A DNA stretch of 5,806 bases from Anaerolineae bacterium (lineage in GTDB: Bacteria > Chloroflexota > Anaerolineae > Aggregatilineales > UBA3940). This document shows, one piece after another, positions 1-5,264 of the stretch. The notes below the pieces were generated by a model. It was given only the letters and a program-made list of their open reading frames with translations, was not told the origin of the DNA and made no database searches. The stretch spans positions 1-5,806 of the forward strand of contig JADZAD010000017.1 in assembly GCA_020852775.1 (NCBI GenBank), written 5' to 3'. The first letter of the stretch is position 1, and the number at the start of each line of letters is the position of its first letter. The position numbers were made by a program, and so were the translations under genes.

Positions 1-381
1 CAGATGGATCCCGCGGGGCTGCTGATCGGCTTCCGGCAGGGCGATCTCCTGTGCCAGAAGACGGCTCCAATCATCCATGCTGGTGAGCATGAAGTTGTCT
101 TTCCTGTACTGGTTTTCGTCATATTGCATCAGGGTGCGTGGCGTCGGAATGTCTTCGTAGACTTTCCAGCCAGCCAAGTCTGCTCCCAGCGAACGAAGCA
201 CGTCCGCATGCTCACCCATGTCAGTCCCGGAACGGGACAGAAAACCCACCGAGTCCGACCACAGGCGTGCACCAAAGACTGCCTGTGGGCCACCTCCGCC
301 CAGGACACTCCGCACGAGTGTGCCATCTATCAGGCGCACGTCGTCGATGATGATCTTGCCATAAATGACGTAGTCTGCCAT
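1..381 (-). CDS. PfkB-family carbohydrate kinase, N-terminal part (cut by left window edge)
   Basis: An open frame runs from ATG at 381 to the window edge with no stop, giving 127 codons; the C-terminal part lies outside. Members of the PfkB/ribokinase family phosphorylate sugars or nucleosides with ATP in the cytoplasm. The N-terminus begins with a beta-strand (VIYGKIIIDDVRL), followed by the glycine-rich segment VLGGGGPQAVFGARLW (about residues 26-41) and VGFLSRSGTDMG (about 45-56). This is the usual PfkB order of 'GG..NvA..larLG' then 'vgfvG.vGdD'. The conserved ATP/anion-hole motif (DTxGAGD) would be beyond the edge, so kinase activity cannot be confirmed. The start is supported by AGGGAG at 391-396, nine bases upstream. 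It follows the YjbQ-like gene in the same direction, but a strong hairpin lies between them. By context it would phosphorylate the sugar imported by the upstream permeases, like FrlD. Family call fairly sure; substrate unknown. Confidence 0.75.
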   Translation of the reverse strand, partial: MADYVIYGKIIIDDVRLIDGTLVRSVLGGGGPQAVFGARLWSDSVGFLSRSGTDMGEHADVLRSLGADLAGWKVYEDIPTPRTLMQYDENQYRKDNFMLTSMDDWSRLLAQEIALPEADQQPRGIHL

Positions 382-420
382 CCCGTGAATCTCCCTGTGG
401 ATCAGCCTGAATCCGGGACA

Positions 421-459
421 AGGAAAAGCGCCTGCCCGGCCTGCGCAGGCGCTTTTCCT
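421..459 (-). terminator. Perfect 15-bp hairpin, probable (bidirectional) intrinsic terminator
   Basis: Arms at 421-435 and 445-459 are exact reverse complements (AGGAAAAGCGCCTGC against GCAGGCGCTTTTCCT) around a 9-nt loop. On either strand the GC-rich core GCGCCTGC/GCAGGCGC is preceded by AAAA and followed by TTTT, the pattern of a bidirectional intrinsic terminator. On the minus strand it begins seven bases past the stop of the YjbQ-like gene and ends about 40 bases before the kinase start. The T-run is short (TTTTCCTT), so read-through into the kinase gene is possible and it may act as an attenuator rather than a full stop. Confidence 0.7.
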
Positions 460-465
460 GCGGGT

Positions 466-873
466 CTAGCCTTCGACAATCTTGACGTGCACCTGTCGAT
501 CGCGCGGGCCGTCAAACTCGGCGAACAGGATGCCCTGCGAATGGCCGAGCATCAGCTTGCCCTCGTGGATCATGAATGAGAGATGGATGCCGACCAGCGA
601 CGACTTCACATGCCCTGCTGCGTCGGATGGCGTATCCACCTGGTGGAAGAAGTCCACACGGGTGGGCGCGATGCGATCCAGTTCAAATGAAATATCCTTG
701 CGGGTCATCGGATCAAGGTACGAGTTGACGACCAGGCCGGCGGTGGTGTGTGGGCAGTAGACATAGCACATGCCTTCCTGCACGCCGCTCTCCGCGACGA
801 TTTGCAGCACTTCGTCCATCACGTTAACCATAATCTGGCGCTCAGGGGTACGGAACTTGACTGACTTGAACAT
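466..873 (-). CDS. YjbQ/UPF0047 family protein (secondary thiamine-phosphate synthase family)
   Basis: This 135-residue protein has the normal full length for the YjbQ/UPF0047 family, small cytoplasmic proteins. Some members show weak thiamine-phosphate synthase activity; the true role is unsettled. Visible family motifs are CPHTTAGLVVNS (residues 40-51), DTPSDAAGHVKSSLVG (80-95) and GHSQGILFAEFDGPRDRQV (110-128). The residues His42-Thr43-Thr44 and His88 with Lys90 are probably the pocket residues, by family conservation. Two places differ from the common signature: the usual GTWQ is GHSQ here, and the usual NE after the HTTA segment is NS. That places it in a variant subfamily. ATG at 871-873 is preceded by GGAG at 880-883. 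It lies 59 bp downstream of the SIS gene in the same direction, so co-transcription is likely, and a terminator-like hairpin follows its TAG stop. Its presence in a sugar locus suggests a role on a phosphorylated or modified sugar, which is inference only. Confidence 0.88.
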   Translation of the reverse strand: MFKSVKFRTPERQIMVNVMDEVLQIVAESGVQEGMCYVYCPHTTAGLVVNSYLDPMTRKDISFELDRIAPTRVDFFHQVDTPSDAAGHVKSSLVGIHLSFMIHEGKLMLGHSQGILFAEFDGPRDRQVHVKIVEG

Positions 874-932
874 GATCTACTCCGCTCGTCTTAGATTGAT
901 CGCTGTCTGAAATAACCTGCGGCAGCCGGAGC

Positions 933-2033
933 CTAGCCCCAGAGTGCGCGGTTGTCACTCTGGAAGCACATCCGCCCCAGAGCCTCAGCCATGTAGTACG
1001 CCATATAGTCACTGGCGATGTGGTACACCAGCGGCGAGAACTCTTCGCGGACATCACCCACGACCGGGAAGACGAAATCGGCGAGATCGGCCAGTTCTTT
1101 GTCGTTCTTACTGGCTACCACCGCGACGCGGCGGCCTACGGCCTTTGCGGCCTTCGCCACTTCCACGGCCCGCCAGTGGCTTTTGCCCTGTGGCCCGACA
1201 ATCACAGTTGGCATGTCATTCGGGCGCGCAAACCGCTCAACGTGTGCCCATTCCTCCAGGTCCTGCCCGATAGCAAACAACCCGGCCCCTTCGACAAGCT
1301 TTGCCGCGGAGAACAGCGCCGTGCCATAGCTCGGGCCGCTGCCCAGCCACACCATTGCCGGGGAGTCCTTGAAGGCAGCGACTGCTTCCTTCACAGGGCC
1401 TTCGGTGGCTTTCATGGTCGCTTCGATGACATCCGCCAGCCCGGCGATCTCCTTCCGCATTGCGTTCGCTACATCCATGTGGTAAGCGTCCTGCAGTTCG
1501 CCGATACGGATCGCCATCATGTAGAGGGCCATCAGGCTGGCGGTATACGTGCGGATACCTGGGGAGCGCCCGATGAACGGGATTTCGCTCGACACATAGC
1601 GGTCAGCCGCGGTTGCCAGGGCGCTCTCAGCATTGCCGGTGACTGCTACCGTGAAGTGGCCCCGCGTCTTGGCTCGCTCAATCATCGAGACGACTCGCGC
1701 TGTCGTACCGCTGACTGAGACACCCACGATGAAGGGGTCTCCGGGGAAGGGGGCAGAAATCTGGTCAATCGCATAATCCAGCAGGCGCAGGCCGTTGTAG
1801 GGTTCGCACGCGACGCCGCCGATGCTCTCAAACGCCATTTCAGATGCGAGCGCCGCATGGTATGAGTCGCCGCAGCCACTGACGATCACCCGGTTCACGG
1901 AGAGGTATTCCAGTGTGGTAATCGCTCGCCGGGCGCTCTTCTCCCCCCAGTCGAAGTCCTGTACGACGTTCCGGATCATATTCGGAAGATCATTCAGCTG
2001 ATCAATCATTACGGAGGGGTGCATTGGGTCCAT
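933..2033 (-). CDS. Double-SIS-domain sugar-phosphate isomerase/deglycase (GlmS C-terminal-like, FrlB/AgaS type)
   Basis: This 366-residue cytoplasmic protein carries two SIS (sugar isomerase) lobes and no glutaminase domain, so it is not a full GlmS (about 600 residues). Lobe 1 shows VIVSGCGDSYHAALASE (about 49-65), matching the GlmS CGTSYHA loop, and SVSGTTARVV (106-115), matching the phosphate-binding SQSGET loop. Lobe 2 starts at VWLGSGPSYGTALFSAAKL (228-246) and continues to DLEEWAHVERF (258-268), where GlmS and FrlB have the Glu/His catalytic segment (ELKHGP, EFRHGP). The GlmS C-terminal NLAKSVT tail is absent. Likely activity is isomerisation/deamination of an aminosugar phosphate or deglycation of a fructosamine phosphate. 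The frame is open 24 codons further upstream (to 2105), but ATG at 2033 is preferred: GAGGAGA at 2042-2048 sits eight bases before it and the extra N-terminal residues look non-homologous. It lies between the SDR and the YjbQ-like gene. Confidence 0.85.
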   Translation of the reverse strand: MDPMHPSVMIDQLNDLPNMIRNVVQDFDWGEKSARRAITTLEYLSVNRVIVSGCGDSYHAALASEMAFESIGGVACEPYNGLRLLDYAIDQISAPFPGDPFIVGVSVSGTTARVVSMIERAKTRGHFTVAVTGNAESALATAADRYVSSEIPFIGRSPGIRTYTASLMALYMMAIRIGELQDAYHMDVANAMRKEIAGLADVIEATMKATEGPVKEAVAAFKDSPAMVWLGSGPSYGTALFSAAKLVEGAGLFAIGQDLEEWAHVERFARPNDMPTVIVGPQGKSHWRAVEVAKAAKAVGRRVAVVASKNDKELADLADFVFPVVGDVREEFSPLVYHIASDYMAYYMAEALGRMCFQSDNRALWG

Positions 2034-2041
2034 AAGAGACT

Positions 2042-2048
2042 TCTCCTC
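2042..2048 (-). promoter_or_regulatory. Shine-Dalgarno site that decides the SIS gene start
   Basis: On the minus strand this reads GAGGAGA, eight bases before ATG at 2033. The longer in-frame ATG at 2105 has no comparable purine-rich site, and the candidate -10 element at 2094-2099 lies between the two. The 2033 start is therefore strongly preferred. Confidence 0.7.
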
Positions 2049-2068
2049 AGAGTGGGCACGCTGGTACA

Positions 2069-2080
2069 GCACGTTCGTGC
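2069..2080. repeat. 12-bp inverted repeat GCACG-TT-CGTGC in the SIS upstream gap
   Basis: Five-base arms GCACG and CGTGC are perfect around a 2-nt centre. If the TATACT at 2094-2099 is a -10 element, this repeat lies just downstream of the transcription start, a typical place for a repressor operator. It is too short and lacks a T-run to be a terminator. It could be chance in GC-rich DNA. Confidence 0.3.
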
Positions 2081-2093
2081 CAGAGCAGTTCAC

Positions 2094-2099
2094 AGTATA
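2094..2099 (-). promoter_or_regulatory. Candidate -10 element for the SIS-YjbQ segment
   Basis: The minus strand reads TATACT, five of six bases matching TATAAT, about 60 bases upstream of the SIS start. No good -35 hexamer is found 16-18 bases upstream (the best is about GCTTCA), so this is weak unless an activator helps. The 115-bp gap between the SDR stop and the SIS start is long enough for an internal promoter. Confidence 0.25.
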
Positions 2100-2121
2100 A
2101 CGCAAGAATCAGCAGGTGAAG

Positions 2122-2131
2122 CAGGCGCCTG
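2122..2131. repeat. 10-bp palindrome CAGGCGCCTG flanked by GGTGAA direct repeats
   Basis: CAGGCGCCTG is its own reverse complement. It lies 18 bases past the SDR stop and is flanked by two copies of GGTGAA (2115-2120 and 2131-2136 on the plus strand). The half-site CAGGCG is shared with the inverted repeat at 5237-5251 beside the regulator gene. No T-run follows on the minus strand, so an operator is more plausible than a terminator, but the evidence is thin. Confidence 0.3.
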
Positions 2132-2148
2132 GTGAAAAATCGATCCGA

Positions 2149-2964
2149 TCAGCGTATGTTTACAGGATAAGCGTCATCATCCGGTGCATTGCTCCAGCTT
2201 TGCAAAGTCTGGCCACCATCGATCAGAAGCATTGAACCGGTGATGTGTCGCGCTTCATCGGAGGCCAGAAACGCGACTGCGGCGGCGACATCCTCCGGTA
2301 CACCCACTCGCCGCAGGGGGATACGCTGCGAAAACCGTTCATAGTGTGTTTCCCACTCTTCTTCGGTCTGGTCAGGCCGGAAACTGAGCCGTGTCTTGAT
2401 CACGCCGGGGCATACTGCGTTGACACGGATTCCGTAAGGCGCGAGTTGCAGCGCAAGGCTCCTGGTCAGGCCAGAGACGCCCTCCTTGCTTGCCATGTAG
2501 GCGGCGCCTGTCAATGAGGTATCCCACCCCGCCATTGAGGAGGCCATCGTAACTATCGACATTCCTTCCGACGCGATTAGTGCCGGGATGCTGTATTTGC
2601 ATGTCAGGAATGTTCCCCGCAGATTCACGGCGATCACCTGATCCCAGTTCTCGGTGGGCATGTTGGCGACGATTCCGCCCGTGCCGATGATGCCTGCATT
2701 GGTGAATGTGACATCCAGCCGCTTGAAATGCGCCATGGTCTTCTCGACCATGCGCTTGCATTCCCCTTCATCACTCACGTCGGCGCTGATGACCAGTGCT
2801 CGGCGCCCCATCCCGGTGATATCGCGGGCGGTCGCATGGGCCACGTCAAGCCGCGTATCGGCGATAGCGATGTCCGCGCCCTCACTGGCGAAGCGCAACG
2901 CCGCGGCACGCCCAAGCCCCTGTCCTCCGCCGGTGACGAGGACGATCTTATCGGTAAATCGCAT
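2149..2964 (-). CDS. Short-chain dehydrogenase/reductase (SDR), probably NAD(H)-dependent
   Basis: This 271-residue classical SDR oxidises or reduces an alcohol/ketone, here most likely of a sugar or polyol, in the cytoplasm. In order: the Rossmann dinucleotide motif TGGGQGLG (residues 11-18), Asp36 at the end of beta-2 (favouring NAD over NADP), ADVSD (61-65), TNAG (88-91, a variant of NNAG), catalytic Asn114, Ser143, Tyr156 and Lys160 in the YxxxK motif, and PG at 186-187. The catalytic tetrad is complete. The C-terminus carries about 20 residues after the conserved DGG, ending in a polar tail. The frame extends nine codons upstream to 2991, but ATG at 2964 is preferred: AGAGGA at 2971-2976 is six bases before it and MRFTDKIVLVTGG is the standard SDR beginning. 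It follows the permease genes after a hairpin and precedes the SIS gene. The exact substrate cannot be told from the sequence. Confidence 0.93.
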   Translation of the reverse strand: MRFTDKIVLVTGGGQGLGRAAALRFASEGADIAIADTRLDVAHATARDITGMGRRALVISADVSDEGECKRMVEKTMAHFKRLDVTFTNAGIIGTGGIVANMPTENWDQVIAVNLRGTFLTCKYSIPALIASEGMSIVTMASSMAGWDTSLTGAAYMASKEGVSGLTRSLALQLAPYGIRVNAVCPGVIKTRLSFRPDQTEEEWETHYERFSQRIPLRRVGVPEDVAAAVAFLASDEARHITGSMLLIDGGQTLQSWSNAPDDDAYPVNIR

Positions 2965-3027
2965 AATCGTTCCTCTTTCTGTCTGGCACAAATGGAAGAT
3001 TGCCTGATGAGGATTGTAGTAGTGATC

Positions 3028-3075
3028 GCGACAGAGAGAAAAGTACGTGCCGGATGCAGTGAAACATCCGGCACG
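3028..3075 (-). terminator. Intrinsic terminator-like hairpin after the second permease gene
   Basis: An 11-bp perfect stem (CGTGCCGGATG at 3046-3056 on the plus strand, CATCCGGCACG at 3065-3075) encloses an 8-nt loop. On the minus strand it starts 27 bases past the permease TAG stop and is followed directly by TACTTTTCTCTCT, a pyrimidine- and T-rich run. This fits Rho-independent termination of the transporter transcript, though the T-run is interrupted so read-through to the SDR gene is possible. Confidence 0.65.
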
Positions 3076-3102
3076 GCAGCATACGAATGGAGAGGATAAA
3101 CC

Positions 3103-4113
3103 CTAGCCCTTCAGACCGGTGAGAGCAATATTCTCGTAGTAGAAGTTCTGCAGGGCGAGGAAGATAACAATAACCGGGACTGACGCCAGGCAGATGGACG
3201 CGAATACGCGCCCCCACGGGATACTCCACTGGCCGAATTGCGAAGCAATAGCGACCTGTACCGGGAGGATCTTGGGGTTCTGCGTGGCGACGAGAGGCCA
3301 GAAGAACTCATTCCAGATGAACTGGAATTCCAGCAGGCCCATCGTGACCAGGCCGGGGACAGACATCGGCACGATGACGTAGAAGAGGATCTGGAGCAGG
3401 TTGGCTCCGTCCATGATGGCCGCTTCGTCCAGTTCATACGGAATATCCGAGATGAACTGGGTCAGGCCGAAGGTCACAAAGGGGCTTGCGTACCAGGGGA
3501 GAACCAGCGCCCACCAGGTGTTGATGAAGCCAAGTTCCTTAACGACCAGGAACAGCGGAACCATGATGATCTGCTGAGGCACCATCATGGTCGCTAGCAC
3601 GTAGGTCAGGATGTAAGACTTGCCCGGGAACTTCAACCGGCCAAAGAAATACGCGGCACTGGTGTTGAAGATCAGGGACAGGAGCACAACGGCCACGCCG
3701 CTGGACAGGCTGATCCAGAGGTTGTTCCCCAGGTTGTAGCCCAGGTTCACTTCCAGGCCGTTGTGCAGGCCGATCTTTGTCCAGAAGGCAACGAAAGCGC
3801 GCGCCCACGGCGTAACCTGCAGGTACTGAGATGATGTCAGGCCCAGTGCGTCGAGGTAGTTCGACACCCTGAAATCTGTCGGCCAGAAAGTCTTCCAGGA
3901 CACAGGCACCAGGTTGTTGAACACACCTTCAACCGTCCGGAAGCTGCTGGTCAGCGCCCACAGCATCGGGGTGAAGAAGACGAAGGTGATCACCGCGTAG
4001 ACGACTACGGTGAGAACGGCGTCGAGTGACTTGTTGAACAGGCGTATACGGCGATCACGCGCCGCGCGCTCAAGGTCTACCTGGACAATACTTTTCTGTG
4101 TAGCAGTAGTCAT
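3103..4113 (-). CDS. CUT1-type sugar ABC transporter permease, MalG/UgpE-like
   Basis: This 336-residue protein is the second of two permeases forming the membrane channel of a carbohydrate ABC importer. Six membrane helices can be seen at about residues 31-57, 132-158, 167-191, 200-221, 253-274 and 303-325. The cytoplasmic EAA loop, which contacts the ATPase, is DEAAIMDGANLLQ (229-241) with the later VP at 248-249, the canonical EAA---G---------I-LP form. The ending IALTGLKG is typical of MalG-type permeases. Most relatives have about 275-300 residues; this one has a longer N-terminus and a roughly 70-residue external loop between helices 1 and 2. The start at ATG 4113 has AGAGGA at 4123-4128, and the upstream permease stop TAA overlaps this ribosome-site region (gap 17 bp), so the two are translated as a pair. 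No lipoprotein or ATPase gene adjoins it. Confidence 0.95.
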   Translation of the reverse strand: MTTATQKSIVQVDLERAARDRRIRLFNKSLDAVLTVVVYAVITFVFFTPMLWALTSSFRTVEGVFNNLVPVSWKTFWPTDFRVSNYLDALGLTSSQYLQVTPWARAFVAFWTKIGLHNGLEVNLGYNLGNNLWISLSSGVAVVLLSLIFNTSAAYFFGRLKFPGKSYILTYVLATMMVPQQIIMVPLFLVVKELGFINTWWALVLPWYASPFVTFGLTQFISDIPYELDEAAIMDGANLLQILFYVIVPMSVPGLVTMGLLEFQFIWNEFFWPLVATQNPKILPVQVAIASQFGQWSIPWGRVFASICLASVPVIVIFLALQNFYYENIALTGLKG

Positions 4114-4130
4114 GATAGTAAGTCCTCTCC

Positions 4131-5129
4131 TTAGTCGTCTTCAGGGCGCAGGAGGTACATCTGCAGCACGCTGATACACAGGACGATCAGCAGCAGGATG
4201 ATCGACAGCGCCGAGGCGTACCCCATCTCTGCCATATTGAAGCCCTGGCGATAGATGTAATACACCAGCACCATGGTTGAACGTCCCGGTCCACCCTTGG
4301 TGAGCTGATATACCGGCACGAATACCTGGAAGGCGAACAACGTTGTGGTCACGATGACGAACAGGAGCGGACGGCGGAGCAGGGGGATCGTGATATTCAC
4401 GAACCGCTGCCAGCCATTGGCGCCGTCAACGATCGCTGCCTCGTAGTAGACATCCGGGATACCCTTCAGGCCGGCGACGAGGATGATCGTGCTGTACCCG
4501 ACGTCCTTCCAGATCGACAGGCCGATGATTGTTGCCAGTGTCTGGTTAGGAAGGATGAACTCGACAACGTGCCGGATGCCTTCGGGAAGCTTGTTGACGT
4601 AGTTGACAAATATGGGGTTGGGGTTTGTCAGGTAGTCACCTGCCGGGATGCCAATAGTGCGCAGAATCGAGTTGAGCAGGCCAAGGTCCTCGTTCAGTAC
4701 CAGGCCCCACACGATCGAAACGACGACATACGAGGTAACCACCGGCACGAAGATCAGCCCGCGAGCCAGCCCCATGAAGGGCTTCTGCTGGTTGGTGAAC
4801 AGCGCCAGGGCCAGCGCGAGGCCAGCTTGCAGGGGCACTTTGCCGATCACGTACAGGGTTGTCGCGCGCAGCGCATCCCAGAAGATCGGGTCATTGGTGA
4901 CTGCCCGGACGTAGTTATCGAAGCCGATCATCTCCGTGAAACCACGAACCAGGCTGTACTGCCAGAAGCTGGCGCGGAGAGCATAGATGATCGGGATGTA
5001 CCGGAACACGGTGAAGTTAATCAGTGCCGGTAGTACAAACAGGAGCGAGAAGAAGTAGATCTTGGTTTGGTTACGCTGCCACCACGGTACATCGTGGTGA
5101 GCCTGTAAAACAGGTGCTGTTGTAGCCAT
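4131..5129 (-). CDS. CUT1-type sugar ABC transporter permease, MalF/UgpA-like
   Basis: This 332-residue first permease of the pair has six predicted helices at about residues 24-50, 89-112, 120-145, 199-220, 254-275 and 304-325. The EAA loop is YEAAIVDGANGWQRF (229-243) followed by ITIPLLRRP, as in the MalF/UgpA family. The segment TKGGPGRSTMVLVYYIY (277-293) is also typical of this family. The external loop between helices 3 and 4 (about 146-198) is longer than usual. The start could be ATG 5138 or 5129. I chose 5129 because GGGGGA lies about nine bases before it, while it abuts the 5138 codon directly; the difference is three residues. It heads the transporter pair downstream of the GntR-type regulator, separated by 126-135 bp that hold a candidate promoter and an inverted repeat. 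Its substrate is set by a binding protein not in this window. Confidence 0.94.
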   Translation of the reverse strand: MATTAPVLQAHHDVPWWQRNQTKIYFFSLLFVLPALINFTVFRYIPIIYALRASFWQYSLVRGFTEMIGFDNYVRAVTNDPIFWDALRATTLYVIGKVPLQAGLALALALFTNQQKPFMGLARGLIFVPVVTSYVVVSIVWGLVLNEDLGLLNSILRTIGIPAGDYLTNPNPIFVNYVNKLPEGIRHVVEFILPNQTLATIIGLSIWKDVGYSTIILVAGLKGIPDVYYEAAIVDGANGWQRFVNITIPLLRRPLLFVIVTTTLFAFQVFVPVYQLTKGGPGRSTMVLVYYIYRQGFNMAEMGYASALSIILLLIVLCISVLQMYLLRPEDD

Positions 5130-5155
5130 AATTTCCATTCCCCCGGGAGATCTGA

Positions 5156-5186
5156 ATTATCTCTTGGTTTGGTCTTCTGTCTTCAA
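5156..5186 (-). promoter_or_regulatory. Candidate promoter for the permease genes
   Basis: On the minus strand TTGAAG (5181-5186) and GATAAT (5156-5161) resemble -35 and -10 hexamers (four and five of six matches). The 19-bp spacing is longer than the ideal 17, so the call is weak. The leader would be roughly 10-20 nt. The regulator and permeases could instead share one transcript. Confidence 0.3.
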
Positions 5187-5236
5187 TTGTGATGCCTCAG
5201 GTCTCCTCCTCTCCTTCGTGCAATGCTGTGATGTTG

Positions 5237-5251
5237 CAGGCGATACGCCTG
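5237..5251. repeat. 15-bp inverted repeat CAGGCG-ATA-CGCCTG, candidate operator
   Basis: The six-base arms are perfect around a 3-nt centre. It lies 13 bases past the regulator stop and upstream of the candidate permease promoter. No T-run follows on the minus strand, which argues against an intrinsic terminator. GntR/HutC proteins bind short palindromes and often act on adjacent genes, so an operator role is plausible. It does not match the known GGTCTAGACC-like HutC/NagR consensus. Confidence 0.35.
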
Positions 5252-5264
5252 TGTCATCCATCTG

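Noticed and set aside
4..579. Long plus-strand open frame (191 codons) across the kinase, hairpin and YjbQ-like gene
   Set aside because: It spans two well-supported minus-strand genes and a terminator, has no recognisable domain, and is in the mirror frame of the kinase gene, where GC-rich codon use keeps stops rare.
874..932. Possible terminator between the SIS and YjbQ-like genes
   Set aside because: The 59-bp gap has only short imperfect pairing (around GGCTGCCGCAGG) and no T-run after a stem, so co-transcription is the simpler reading.
1020..1718. Plus-strand open frame of 232 codons antisense to the SIS gene
   Set aside because: The translation is rich in His, Arg and Cys with no family resemblance, as expected for a shadow frame; the minus-strand frame has clear SIS motifs.
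933..2033. Full glucosamine-6-phosphate synthase (GlmS)
   Set aside because: No N-terminal glutaminase domain with its Cys nucleophile, and no NLAKSVT C-terminal loop; only the SIS part is present.
2034..2105. 24-residue N-terminal extension of the SIS protein
   Set aside because: The extension lacks family similarity, has no ribosome site at ATG 2105, and a strong GAGGAGA site directs the start at 2033.
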